DNA of 64,000 nt, taken from NCBI GenBank assembly GCA_022606425.2, contig JAHDVF020001045.1, positions 310,001 through 374,000 on the forward strand. Direction: 5' to 3'. Under the pieces are notes generated by a model. That model did no database searches. It was given only the letters and a program-made list of their open reading frames with translations, and had not been told where the DNA came from. This stretch comes from Lepidostoma basale (lineage: Eukaryota > Arthropoda > Insecta > Trichoptera > Lepidostomatidae). The position numbers were made by a program, and so were the translations under genes. Below, piece after piece: positions 51,516-61,959 of the stretch (position 1 is its first letter; each line of letters opens with the position of its first letter).

Positions 51516-51600
51516 GGCGAAATCGGTCGTCGTCAAAATAAAGATAATAAGTGAAAGTAGTTAAGAAAAAACATGTAATATTTCATTATTATTTAAGAGG
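51516..51600 (+). repeat. HH element family F, right half only
   Basis: GAAATCGGTCGTCGTCAAAA, AAGTAGTTAAGAAAAAACAT and TTTCATTATTATTTAAG match the segment from the GAAA box to the boundary in family F. Confidence 0.5.
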
Positions 51601-51780
51601 GAAATCAAACGAAGAGAAATATTTTAAAATGTTTTTAACGGCGTAACAATTATTTTTTTAATTTTTGAAAACTAATTTAAAGTTCCTATAAGGTTCGATT
51701 ATAATAATTTTTTCATACAGTTTTTAATAAAATTTAATTATGAGCATTATAAAATTCTGCAAAAACAAATATAATTACAA

Positions 51781-52355
51781 TTGAATCATGAATTGATAAC
51801 CCGCAATGGTTGAAATCCAGTATTCGTATACAAGTATATGTATACATTCAAAAAAATATTGTAAACATATCTGGTCTAAGTTTGGCATATAGATAGGAGT
51901 GACATCTCCAGGCGGCTTCTAACAATGCGCTAATGGCGGAGTAGCCTTTCACATTGTGTTAAAAAGATGTTCTGCTTAATGCATAATAAACATAAATCTC
52001 CATAGATGGCGTTAGTATGTAGATTATATAGAGTAATCTTAGAGATTAACATATATAATCAAATCTTCATAGATGGCGTATTGAAACTGACATGTGAATT
52101 CTGGTGTTGGACTTTAACATATATACAACTTCTAAAAATTTGTCAGACATGGTCATAAGAAAGGTGGAATGGGGAATGTTGTAATTAAATAAAGCGTGCG
52201 CTTAACCTAACCAATGACAGGTCATAAGTCCTGTAAACACCTTGATCAACCATATTCAGTTTCCAATTTGCATCTTCGTCTCTATTGAGATACAATTAAA
52301 TCATGAATTGATAACCCGCAATGGGTGAAATCCAGTATTCGCATACAAGTATATG
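51781..52355 (-). mobile_element. SINE-C-related repeat, long form
   Basis: The left half repeats the GATAACCCGCAATGG and TCCAGTATTCGTATAC tail, then CTCCAGGCGGCTTCTAACAA (as at 19867), TTGTCAGACATGGTCATAAG and CAACCAATGACAGG. It ends with TCTCTATTGAGATACAATTA and a second tail block. It is collinear with 19867-20250, with an extra tail copy at the left. Confidence 0.6.
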
Positions 52356-52379
52356 TATGTATACATCCAAAAAAAAATT

Positions 52380-52565
52380 TATCAATTAAAAAAATATTTA
52401 AGTACTTTATTTTTACGCCTCTCGCGTGAACTTTATCAGTGTTATAAAAACAAACTGTTTTTGAAACCGTGATGAAACTGCGGTAGGATCGAAACCGGTA
52501 GGTTCGATTAAACAACATAAAATTGTGTAAAAACAATATACACAAGTATTATAAATATTTTTTTT
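52380..52565. repeat. HH element family N
   Basis: The plus-strand motif 52465-52504 has helix I AACC/GGTT, core GTGATGA, extra A, a weak stem, GAAA, CCGG, TA. The left arm on the minus strand keeps CTGATAAAGTTCACGCGAGA. The arms AGTACTTTATTTTTACGC and ATAAAATTGTGTAAAAAC pair only loosely. Confidence 0.55.
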
Positions 52566-52611
52566 AAAAGTGACACTACAAATAAATTACTTCCTACGAA
52601 AGAAAAATATT

Positions 52612-52760
52612 AACTAACTAACTAATTAACCATCACACCGTTTCCCCGGAGGGGTAGGCTGAGAGGATGACATAAATCTTGAGCCTCTTCTACATTCACA
52701 CATTGTGACATACACGCTCGTCGATTGTTTTTACTTTCCAGTGTATTTTCCTCTACATCA
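52612..52760 (-). pseudogene. LINE-T 3' fragment
   Basis: TAACTAACTAATTAACCATC, ACACCGTTTCCCCGGAGGGG and CGCTCGTCGATTG: the LINE-T end on the minus strand, short and decayed. Confidence 0.65.
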
Positions 52761-52814
52761 TTACATCTTCGAAACCATCCAATAAAGCCGAATATTATGA
52801 ATTAAAACACTATT

Positions 52815-53060
52815 ATTTCAAGGATTGATTGTATCTCAATAGAGACGAAGATGTAAATTGTTTTTTGGAAACCGAATATGGTGGTCGAGGCGTTTACAGG
52901 ACCTGTCATTGGTTGGGTTAAGCGATCGTTTTTTATGTTAACAACATTCCCCCACACCGCCCTTCTTACGAACACCACATCTGCCAAATTTTTGGAAGTT
53001 GTATATATGCTACTATGTTGCACCACACTTCACATGTTATTAGTTCAATCTACACTAGCG
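52815..53060 (+). mobile_element. SINE-C-related repeat
   Basis: GATTGATTGTATCTCAATAG head, GGCGTTTACAGGACCTGTCA, CATTCCCCCACACCGCCCTT and AATCTACACTAGCGCCATCT. It is the reverse of the core part of 19867-20250, so the long form exists in both orientations. Confidence 0.7.
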
Positions 53061-53290
53061 CCATCTATTAAGAACTATTTTTTTTTCATTTTTGGGAAGG
53101 CTTACACCTTCATCATCGGGAGAACGATAAAACTTTATATCGTTTTCCCGATGATCAAAGTGTAAGCCTTCGAAACATGTCGAGAAAAATAAACTCAAAA
53201 TTGGAAAAAACAGTGTTTTAATTAATAAAAATTCGTCATTATGGAATTCCACAGTATTAAGTTAACGCCTTGAGTTGATCTTAAATCAGT
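53060..53290. repeat. HH element family I, inverted repeat
   Basis: Arms GAAGGCTTACACCTTCATCA and TGATCAAAGTGTAAGCCTTC meet near 53132. The plus-strand motif 53143-53186 has helix I TTTTC/GAGAA, core CCGATGA (U4 is C), extra T, helix II CAAAG/CCTTC (GAAGG in the left arm gives 5 bp), GAAA, CATG, TC. It is followed by AAATAAACTC and the boundary ATTATGGAATTCCACAGTAT, TAAGTTAACGCCTTGAG. Confidence 0.75.
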
Positions 53291-53880
53291 CAATAAAGTT
53301 TAAGAAGAAAAATCATTGTTTTAATAAAACAAAATAAAAATTAAAGTGATGAAATATAACTGCGTCAAAATCAGTACATCACTTTATGCCAGCCACACCT
53401 AATACTAGACTGAGCTTTATTCAAAACTACCTCTGTACTACGGTAGCTTAGTTCGTGGGAATAAGCGTCCTGGACTCCCATATTGTGTGGCTGGGAAATT
53501 TATATGGTGTATGATGGCTTTAGCGCAGGCAGCGATAATAATATGCACACTTTATTGCTCGCTGCTACCTGCATCTAAGATTGCGAAGGCTGCTCCGTTC
53601 TCGCTCTCCCGGAACATGCGAGGGATGGAAATTGGAGCAAATGTTTCAATTTACTTGGATCGCGGTGTTACAAGATTTAATCTGTTTATGAATCTGGAGC
53701 GGCTGTTGTCAGTTATATACAATATTTTTAAAATTGATAGAATAAAAGTTATTATCATATTTTCTACAACAAAAAATAGAAATGATTTCGTTTGAATTCT
53801 CATATAAAGCACTCACATTATGGTTAGATATTTTATTTATTTTTTTATTATTAAATTTTATTCTTTATTATAACAAACAA
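53291..53880. other. No gene; possible tRNA-like SINE head at 53444
   Basis: GGTAGCTTAGTTCGTGGGAA has an A-box-like sequence but no B box follows, so no tRNA gene is called. The rest is unassigned. Confidence 0.35.
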
Positions 53881-54575
53881 ACAAACTGTCACGCCGTTTC
53901 TCCGCAGGGGTAGGCAGAGACAATGGACCGCCACACTACTCTATCCTGGCAAACCTCTTTTAGCTTCCTCTACATTCATACAACGAGTCATACACGCACG
54001 TCGATTCCTCCGACTTCTAACATGACCAACCCTTAAAATTTGATTAATTTGGTCATGTTATGTTTTCGTCGGTCTGCCTCGATTTCGTACCCCATTTACA
54101 TCATTAACGTATACTTTCTTAACCAGTCTTTCTCCATCCATGCGTTCCATATGTCCGAACCAACGCAACAATCCTTTCATAATTTTATTCATAATACCTT
54201 CTTCCGCTCTACATTCCTTTCTTATATCAGCATTTCAGATTCTGTCGTAAATCGTTATACCATACATACGTTTTAGGGACCTCATCTCTACCGCATTTAT
54301 TCTGCTCCCATCCTTCTTCTGCCAGTTCCATGCTTCGCTTCCATACATTTGAGTTGGGGGACCAGAACTCCATTGTGAACGGCCGTTTTCGCTTTCATTG
54401 ATAAAATCTTGTTTCCAATAACTATTTTTAAAGCTCCATTCACTTTGTTACCCGCTCCAACCCTTCTTTCGACGTCACTATCCGTTCGGCCATCTGCTGT
54501 GAACATGCTACCTAAATACACAAATTCCCTCACCTGTTCCAAGTTCTCTTCGTTCACACTTACATAATTTAATTA
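53881..54575 (-). pseudogene. LINE-T, long C-terminal copy, (TTTG)-tail subfamily
   Basis: Minus strand: NEENLEQVREFVYLGSMFTA, DGRTDSDVERRVGAGNKVNG, ALKIVIGNK and KAKTAVHNGVLVPQL, then after shifts SRINAVEMRSLKRMYG, KGLLRWFGHMERMDGE and RGRPTKT. It ends GGCGTGACAGTTTGTTTGTT. It is collinear with 21525-22212 but from the other tail subfamily. The catalytic RT part is absent. Confidence 0.8.
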
Positions 54576-54819
54576 TATAATAAATATAATTAAATTAAAA
54601 ATTTAACAACATTTTGAAGTTCTTGCTAGAGTTAGATTGTTTTGAGTGCCGAATTACAGTTATTTAAAAGAACGGTGGATATGTGGAAAATAAATTAAAT
54701 AAACACAAAGTCCGGATCGTCCAGCTGACAACATGTGCAAAATTTAAAATAACATTTTGTGTCAAATTATTTTAATTTTAAATCATTGTATTATATATTA
54801 TTTGTTTTAGAATTATTTA

Positions 54820-55070
54820 GTGGTTGTTGGACAATCGAGGTGTGCCATCACACCGACATTCACAATCTTCCGTGAAACTCCTTTGCGAATGAGAGTTGAC
54901 CAGATTGAAGTCCACGGTATTGTATCGTAGGCCTTTTCAAAGTCGACGAACGTTAGGTATATGCTGTACTGCCATCCAGAGGCCTCCTCATTTATGGTGC
55001 GGAGTGTGTTTATGTGCTCAACGCAAGACCGGCCACTTCAGAAGCCTTCGGATAGTTATGTATAATAGTA
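54820..55070 (-). pseudogene. LINE reverse transcriptase core fragment
   Basis: The minus strand, with a frame break, reads GRSCVEHINTLRTINEEASG, WQYSIYLTFVDFEKAYDTIP and WTSIWSTLIRKGVSRKIVNV. FVDFEKAYDT is RT motif A with a catalytic Asp. This is the only LINE fragment besides the 30-33 kb element that includes part of the catalytic palm. The clade is probably RTE-like. The YADD box is not included. Confidence 0.65.
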
Positions 55071-55329
55071 TTATTTTGTTTTAGAATTACTTAACTCTAA
55101 TTATAATTAATTTTAGTTTAAAATAATCGTTAGCATTTTATCCCCATTAGCAATCCAAAGCTACACGTTATTTTGGAGATACCAGAAGACAACAGGGAAC
55201 TTCCAAAACCGGTCGGAGCTAGAAGAAGAATTCGTGGAATAAAATTAAATACTTGTCACTCGTATTAAACATCAAGAAAACGAACCTTTTTATCAAACCT
55301 TCTTATTAAAGTTATTAATGTTAACGCTG

Positions 55330-55365
55330 TTTTCAGTATATATATATATATATATATATATATTT
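55330..55365. repeat. (TA)n microsatellite
   Basis: A run of about 13 TA units at 55338-55363, directly next to the 3' side of the R1-like LINE. It may be that element's tail. Confidence 0.8.
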
Positions 55366-55369
55366 TAAA

Positions 55370-56715
55370 GGAACATAGAAGTTCCTGCCACATACCCGAG
55401 GCTGTTATATCAACCTCGCTCGCACACTCCCCGGGCCTGTCCCCGGTCCATCCGGGACTTACATGTAAATTCGGCAACAACAAGGGGGTGCCAGACCACA
55501 TTTAATCTACTCAATCTCACTTCTATGCTCCGCTGCACTTTATTGAATAAATAAGTAAGCATAATATATAATACATGAACATTTTAGGAACATTATATTA
55601 AAGATAAAAATAATGATACACCACAGGAATATACAGCGGGAAGAACAGGAGAGGCAGAGGAGACAAATGCGGGATGGGAAAAAAATAAATAATAATTAGG
55701 ACAAAGGACGAGGTTTAGGAAGCATTTCATAATATTAAATAAATAAATAAAACCACTGCACAAATTATTATGGCCAAGAGGGAGAGGAACGAGACCCGTC
55801 ACAGAGGGGCAACCTCCCTCTCCCAGCTGGAAAACAGCGCACCCTCAGAGGGCAAGAAACAGCACAAATTCCGGTGAATTCCGGTGGGGTAGACAACCGT
55901 AGAATCCCCTCTATCCAAGAGCAGCAGCCCCAGCATCCTTATATACGTGGAGGCCGGCTAAGTGTCGGCCTCGGCAAATGCATTAATCCACGCTCTCACG
56001 AACACTTTCAAACACCCAAAGTTATGTTAACTCTCCGTCAGATCTGAGTTCCAGACCGGGCGGACAGCCACTTTTACATCATCTATCATCCGATTCCGTG
56101 CGCTCACCAGGGAACTACACTCCCAGAGGATGTGGAAGGCCGTCTGGGGCCCCCCGCCGCATGTACACTCCGGGTCCGGCACCAGACCAAAATCATGGAG
56201 CCTGGCACGGAAGTTGCCGTGGCCCGAGAGCATCTGCACAACGTGGTGATCCAAGGCGATCCACTCACTGCTCATCCTTCTTCTCAAGGAGGGAAAGAAA
56301 GAGTGGGTCCACCTCCCTCTGGGCGATTCGTCCCATCTCTTTTGCCAATCACACATGGAAGCCTCCCTTATCCTTCCGCGCAAGGCTGTAAGTCCGTCCT
56401 CTTCAGGGTCAAGAGTGAGGCCCAGATGGGCCTCTCGTCGAGGCGTTTCCTGGCAACCGCCTCCAGCACCTCCAGATCGGCAGGGAGAACCCCTCCAATT
56501 ACCGGAAGCGCCACCGAGGCGGCAGTCCTGTAGGCACCGGTCAGAGCTAAGAGGGGCACGCGTTGGCCCCTCAGCAGTGCGGAGGACACCGTCCGAACCG
56601 CTAGACGACCACACACCCGCCGCGTACGTGATTCGGGGCACATACACGGCTTTGTATAGTAACCGAGTCGCCGGCGCCCGAAGGCCCCACGCCGCAGTGC
56701 TGAGGCGCCTGTTTT
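55370..56715 (-). pseudogene. R1-like LINE: ORF2 C-terminus and 3' UTR
   Basis: Minus strand 56715 to 56027, across two frameshifts: LYKAVYVPRITYAAGVWSSS, VSSALLRGQRVPLLALTGAY, RTAASVALPVIGGVLPADLE, then RWDESPRGRWTHSFF, LDHHVVQMLSGHGNFRARLH and CTCGGGPQTAFHILWECSSL. The last is the CxC...H...C zinc knuckle at the end of R1-clade ORF2. The stop is just after TES near 56027. 55370-56025 would be 3' UTR. GC content is much higher than in its neighbours. The RT catalytic domain is missing. Confidence 0.75.
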
Positions 56716-56764
56716 CAGTATAATGAAAAGAATATCGATCTTACAGAATATATCACACAGAGTA

Positions 56765-57600
56765 TAGACAGGTGAGGGAATTTGTGTATTTAGGTAGCAT
56801 ATTCACAGCAGATGGCCGAACGGATAGTGACGTCGAAAGAAGGGTTGGTGCGGGTACCAAAGTGAATACAAATTATTTATGTTGTTGATTGAAATTTCTT
56901 GGTAGAAGTTCATTGTAAATAATGAAAATAAAAAAAAATTATGAGAATTTTTCTATGTTTATTTTTAGTGTAAAATCTACTTATTAATAAGTAGATTTTA
57001 CCCTAAAAATAAACATAGAAATTTTTTTAGTATTTTTATTTTATTTTCATTATTTAAAGTGAATACAGCTTTAAGAATAGTTATTGGTACCAAAAATGTA
57101 TCAATGGAAGCGAAAACGGCCGTTCACAATGGAGTTCTGGTCCCATCCCTAATGTATGGAAGCGAAGCATGGAACTGGCAGAAGAAGGATGAAAGCAGAA
57201 TAAATGCGGTAGAGATGAGGTCCCTAAGACGCATGTGTGGTAGAACGATATACGTCAGAATCTCAAATGCTGATATAAGAAAGGAATGTAGAACGGGAGA
57301 AGGTATTATGAACAAAATTATGAAAGGATCGCTGCGATGGTTCGGACATAGAGAAAGAATGGTTAAGAAAGTATATGTTAATGATGTAAATGGAGTACGG
57401 AGTCGTGGCAGACCGAGGGAAACATGACATGACCAAATTAATCAAATTTTAGAGGTTGGTCATGTTAGAAGTCGGAGGAATCGACGTGCGTGTATGACTC
57501 GTTGTATGAATGTGGAGGAAGCTACAGAGTTTTGCCAGGATAGAGTAGTGTGGTGGTACATTCTCTCTGCCTAATCCTGCGGGGAAACGGCGTGATGATT
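56765..57600 (+). pseudogene. LINE-T split by a 185-bp HH hairpin
   Basis: 5' part 56765-56870: QVREFVYLGSIFTADGRTDS, DVERRVGAGTKVNT. It resumes at 57056: VNTALRIVIGTKNVSMEAKT, AVHNGVLVPSLMYGSEAWNW, INAVEMRSLRRMCGRTIYVR, GSLRWFGHRERMVKKVYVND and SRGRPRET, then 3' sequence ending GGCGTGATGATTTGTATG. Without the insertion this is one of the best LINE-T copies. It is 5'-truncated. Confidence 0.85.
56871..57055. mobile_element. HH-type hairpin element with 12-bp target duplication
   Basis: Flanked by AAAGTGAATACA at 56859-56870 and 57056-57067. It begins AATTATTTATGTTGTTGATT, includes the boundary motif GAAGTTCATTGTAAATAATG (56913-56932), then a near-perfect hairpin of about 60-bp arms (AAAATCTACTTATTAATAAG at its centre), and ends TTTTCATTATTT. 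The cores are lost, but the boundary identifies the superfamily, giving exact ends for one member. Confidence 0.85.
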
Positions 57601-58204
57601 TGTATGTTCGTTTGAGTATAGGAAAAGATAATGGCTATTACAACCAATTGCCTCGGACGCAGTCAAACATGATCATCATAACTCATTTTGGCCAAATTTT
57701 CACTTACGACTTCATGGCTCTCAGGTGCAGATAAGAAATGTTCCATCTAATAATATTTATTCAAAACTACGCCGTATGAAGCATTACCTGTTATCTGGTA
57801 ATTGGATGTATTGAGAAGATTCTCGGTGCCCTGTAGTTTATTTTCCAATCATTTGTATCGAGGCAGGGTGCCCAACGGCAGGGTAATAGTCTGGCAGATG
57901 GGAACTGAAGAGAATAATGTGTGTGCATGTTACCAAATTAGATTCATGCAACGAGTTTATCCCCGAAGACTGTTCCGATCTTGTCTTCCTCAGAGAAATC
58001 ATTAGGAGCATCTAACTAGACGGTTCTCCGCCGCTCGCAGCCACCCCAGGGAAAATATTATTATTCATTCAATGAGCACACAGAATTAAGTAACTCCTCC
58101 TAAAATACTGCTTCCAATGCTTCCAGCGCAGTTATGCACTGAAATTGCTTTATTTCACTACGTATTTAAAAGGGCGTAAAAGCTAAAGCGATATTTATAT
58201 AAAG
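57601..58204. other. No gene; low-copy island
   Basis: About 600 bp of balanced composition with TAAT, CAGGTG and TTATCTGG words, not repeated elsewhere in the window. It is a candidate regulatory region. An ORF at 57802-58005 has no support. Confidence 0.35.
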
Positions 58205-58455
58205 ATAATTTCAATTAATTGTGTCACTAAGACGGTTGAAAGAATGGACTGCCACACTTTTCTTTCCTGACATGTTTCTCTCACTTCCTCAACATTCATA
58301 TATCGTGTCATGCGTGCGCGTTGATTTCTCTGACTTCTCACGTGGCCTGGCGACATTAAATATTTAATTTATTTGATCGTGCTGCGTTTTCCTCGGTCTT
58401 CCTCTTTATTTAGTTCGATTTAAATCGAACATATCCCTTTTTAACCATTCTTTTT
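58205..58455 (-). pseudogene. LINE-T 3' fragment with altered tail
   Basis: Minus-strand LINE-T. Its 3' side reads TTTCAATTAATTGTGTCACT, AAGACGGTTGAAAGAATGG instead of the normal CATCACGCCGTCTCC start. The same altered junction appears at 58916. It breaks at 58455, where a plus-strand LINE-T begins. Confidence 0.7.
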
Positions 58456-58912
58456 TCATTCATGCAAAAGAAGGATGAAAGTAGAATAAATGCAGTAGAA
58501 ATGAGATCTCTTAGACGAATGTGTAGATACTCTGTGTATGATAGAGTGTCGAATGAAAATATAAGAAGTGAATGCGGTGCGAATGATGGTGTCATGAACA
58601 AAATAATGAAAGGATCATTAAGATGGTTTGGACATATGGAAAAAATGAATGAAGAAAGAATGGTAAAAAATTATATGTTAATGATGTAAATGGAACCAGA
58701 AATAGAGGAAGACCGAAGAAAACGTGGCACGATCAAATAAATCAAATATTGAATGTCGGCCATGTGAGGAGTCAGAAAATCGACGCGCGTGCATGACACG
58801 ATGAATGAATGTTAAGGAAGCGAGAGAAATATGTCAGGAAAGAAAAGTGTGGCAGTCCATTCTTTCTGCCTATCCCTTCGGGGAGACGGCGTGATGGTTA
58901 GTTAGTTAGTTT
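58456..58912 (+). pseudogene. LINE-T fragment
   Basis: Plus strand: KKDESRINAVEMRSLRRMCR, YSVYDRVSNENIRSECGAND, GVMNKIMKGSLRWFGHMEKM and NEERMV, then RNRGRPKKTWHDQINQILNV after a frameshift. It ends GGCGTGATGGTTAGTTAGTT. It is sandwiched between two minus-strand copies. Confidence 0.8.
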
Positions 58913-58915
58913 TTT

Positions 58916-59750
58916 ATTTCAATTAATTGTGCCACTAAGACGGTTGTAAAGAATGGACTGTCACACTTTTTTTTCCTGACATACAGGAAAGGCGGACATT
59001 TCACGTGGCCGACATTCAATATTTCATTTATTTGATCGTGCTGCGTTTTCCTCAGTCTTCCTCTTTTTTAGTTTTCCTTCCATTTAGCTTTCATTTAAAT
59101 CGTTAAAAAATCCCTTTTTAACCATTCTCTCTATGGGTCCAAACCATTTAAATTAAAGAGTATTTAATTGTTTTTTTTACGTTTCGTTAACATATATTTT
59201 TTTAGCATTCGTCATTTATTCTTTACATGTGTCCAAACCATCTTAACGATCATTCGCACCGCATTCACTTCTTATATTTTAATTCGACACACTATCATAC
59301 ACAGAGTATTCACACATTCGTCTAAGAGATCTCATTTCCACTGCATTTATTCTACTTTCATCCTTCTTTTGCCAGTTCTATGCTTCGCTTCCATACATAA
59401 GGGTTGGTACAAGAACACCATTGTGCACTGCCATTTTAGCTTTTTTGGATTGGTTTTTGTTTGCGATGACAACTTTAAGTGCACCATTCACTTTGTTGCC
59501 TGCCCTAACCCTTCTTTCAATATCTCTCTCCTCTCCACCACTCCCAAATACACGAACTCATCTACTTCCTCCAAATTTCCACCATTCACGCTAATGTTGC
59601 AGACTGTCATGATTTCTTCTCTTTCAAAAATCATTCCCTTGGACCAATTCACATTCATCATTTCGCATGTATACCTGATACATACTATTCATCAGGACTT
59701 GTAGTTCATGCTTGTTGTCAATGATTTGTTCCTTTTGTCCCATAATTGTA
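58916..59750 (-). pseudogene. LINE-T fragment, longest upstream reach
   Basis: Minus strand. It has the altered 3' junction of the 58205 copy, then a broken middle, then from 59270 to 59750 SVCDRVSN, NGSLMYGSEA-like words, GNKVNGALKVVIANK and, near 59620-59700, EEIMTVCNISVNGGNLEE and FELVQGND. It extends 5' of most copies, to about 59750, where an HH family F element starts. Confidence 0.7.
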
Positions 59751-59752
59751 AT

Positions 59753-60000
59753 AATTATTAAATAAAACGATGTTTTTTTAACTACTTCCACTTTTGTCTT
59801 TATTTCGACAGCGACCGGTTTCGCCAGGCTCGCTGGCATCGACAGACAGGTCCAGTCAGACTGGTCCAGACTGGACCAGTCTGTCGATGCCCGTTTTTTT
59901 AATTATTATTTAAATTATTATTTAAAATGAACTTTTATTTAATTATTATTTAAAATGACCTTCCATCAAGAGATTTCACTAAAATTATTTGATTACCGTA
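59753..60000. repeat. HH element family F, rearranged
   Basis: The left arm (AATTATTAAATAAAACGATG, ACTTCCACTTTTGTC) carries the intact minus-strand motif 59803-59850 (GCTG, TC, CCGG, GAAA, GCCAG/CTGGC, T, CTGTCGA). The middle has a perfect dyad GACTGGTCCAGACTGGACCA and GTC. The right arm is mostly deleted, leaving two boundary copies ATTATTTAAAATGA. Confidence 0.7.
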
Positions 60001-60099
60001 ATTGTAATTAACAATAAACCCTTCCTCTAAAATTGATTCCTCCCCCTTTTTATTTATTTTTTCGTTTACTATATAAGTAACGAATTTGTCTCATTTCAT

Positions 60100-60225
60100 T
60101 GAAAATAGTGCATGCCACGATATATAGTATGAATATAGAGAAATCTTTATAAGTATGTCAGGACACTAAATTGCGACAATTAATCCTCTCTGCTTACCCC
60201 TTTGGTGAAAAATAAGATATTTATA
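60100..60225 (+). pseudogene. LINE-T 3' fragment
   Basis: GTGCATGCCACGATATATAG, AAGTATGTCAGGACACTAAA and CTCTGCTTACCCCTTTGG follow the LINE-T end. The tail is lost. Confidence 0.55.
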
Positions 60226-60794
60226 ATTATACAGCCAATGTATTCTTATAATAATGCGCTAGTGGTAGATACATTATGCAGCTGTGCAGTCATTTATGCG
60301 AGCAACTGGCGACTAACTTTTATTAATATGTGAAATCTTAAATTAGCGAGGCAGTCCATCTCCTCGAGACGAAAGCTGCTATGTTTATCATATATGCTCG
60401 CGAGTGTTCCAACAGACGAGCAAAGATAGAACATCTAAATCGTTTATATTATACATACAGTTATTTATTTATTTACTAAATCAATAACATATTTTGTAAA
60501 TTAGAAAATGTAAATTAAGGCTATGCTACCATAATTATAAATAAATATAATAATAAACAGATGACAGTATGAAACCAGATTGAAGTTAAACTAAGACAAA
60601 TGAAAAAAAAAGTTATAAACAAATGTTTTTAAGCAAACAAGAAATGCTGTCAAAAACTATTAAGATATTTTTTTTGTCTTAAATTATAAAATTTTCAGAA
60701 ATTTAAAATCAATAAAAATAGATTAAAATAAGGAACTAAATATACAGTAAACAAAAGTCTAGGGACATAAGTTAAAAACGACTGCTATTTGGCA
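60226..60794. other. No gene recognised
   Basis: AT-rich. Nothing supported. Confidence 0.5.
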
Positions 60795-60985
60795 GATTGG
60801 CAACAGCAATGACTGCCACATAGAAGGTCCCGTGTTCGATTCCGGCGCTTTGCTACGTTGTCTTTAGTCTGGTTGAATTCATTTGACAATAAACAAGGCG
60901 ACAAACCTATGACATGAAAATCAATAACTAAAAGTGTATACATTAAATAAAATAATCTGTAGCATACAAAAATGTGGAAAATAAC
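60795..60985 (+). mobile_element. SINE-A, diverged
   Basis: AATGACTGCCACATAGAAGG, B box GTTCGATTCCGG, TTGACAATAAACAAGGCG, ATGACATGAAAATCAATAAC and AATCTGTAGCATACAAAAAT keep the SINE-A order with many changes. The A box is mutated. Confidence 0.55.
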
Positions 60986-61320
60986 AAAATTCCATATCCG
61001 ACCTTATTTAACATAACCTGTGTGAAAACAGTCTAATCTTTATTCATTTAATTTTTATCTTAATCTAAGCTTACCTAAGCTGTTCAAATGAATGTTATTA
61101 TTTTCGAATCGAAAACCGTTAAATCCAAATTTAAAACCATTTAAATTATGTTTTCAATTCACTAAATTAATACTATCTTATGTGTATTATTTATAGCACA
61201 TGAAGCTATCTACTATCTACTACTATCTTATGTGTATTATTTATAGCATATTTATAGCACATATTTATAGAATTGCACTTAAAGTTTTAATCGCAAACAA
61301 AAGTATATCCAAAAAGGCCA
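60986..61320. repeat. AT-rich with short direct repeat
   Basis: ACTATCTTATGTGTATTATT followed by TATAGCA occurs twice (61168 and 61222), a recent local duplication of about 30 bp. No gene. Confidence 0.5.
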
Positions 61321-61460
61321 CCCGAGGGTAGGTGAAATCGAGGTGTGTGCATGATTCTATGTATGAGTGTGTAGGAAGAAAGGAAAACATGTCAGGAAAG
61401 GACAGTGTGGCAGACCATTCTTTCTACCCACCTCTTCGAAAGGACGGCATGATGGTAAGT
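61321..61460 (+). pseudogene. LINE-T 3' fragment
   Basis: AGGTGTGTGCATGATTCTAT, GAAAGGACAGTGTGGCAGAC style words and AAGGACGGCATGATGGTAAG: the LINE-T end on the plus strand, diverged. Confidence 0.55.
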
Positions 61461-61699
61461 TTATTTTTTTTAAATTGTAGTGTATATAAAAATTGGTTGC
61501 TTTTTATTGTCTGCACTTTAAGACTTTTGAATTATTGTGCTAATGCATGCTTCACATAAACCACTCGGGGAACGATTTTACGGAGAGTTGTGGGTGACGT
61601 TTCAGACGGATAAAATTATTATAACGCGGTAGTCATTTGTGCCTCGTGAGTTGATCAAGACGAAAAATATTATTCATCGAATACGAAATCACTTTTTTT

Positions 61700-61935
61700 T
61701 GTAATAATTAAATAAAAGGATGCTTTTTAACTACTTCCACTTTTGTCGTTATTTAGACAGCGGTCGGTTTCGCCAGGCTCGCTGGCATAGACCACTCTGT
61801 AGATGCCAGCGACCCTTGCGGAACCGGTCGCTGTCGAAATAAAGACAAAAGTGGAAGTATTTAAAAAACATCGTTTAATTTAAGTATTATTTAAAATGAA
61901 GAGATTTCAGTAAAATCATTTGATTACTTTTTTGG
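61700..61935. repeat. HH element family F, compact inverted repeat
   Basis: Both arms are present with almost no spacer. The plus-strand motif 61794-61835 has CTGTAGA (free position 7 differs from other family F copies), T, GCCAG/CTTGC, GGAA, CCGG, TC, GCTG. The minus arm has GAAA but CCGACC for the palindrome. The boundary ATTATTTAAAATGAAGAGAT (about 61888) has a 9-10 base deletion. Confidence 0.75.
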
Positions 61936-61959
61936 GAATTTTTTTTCCATCTTATTTGA

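Noticed and set aside
53444..53520. tRNA gene near GGTAGCTTAGTTCG
   Set aside because: An A-box-like start without a B box, T-arm or acceptor pairing.
56098..56723. Plus-strand ORFs of 97-133 codons
   Set aside because: Shadows of the GC-rich minus-strand R1-like ORF2, which has the real zinc-knuckle and RT-tail motifs.
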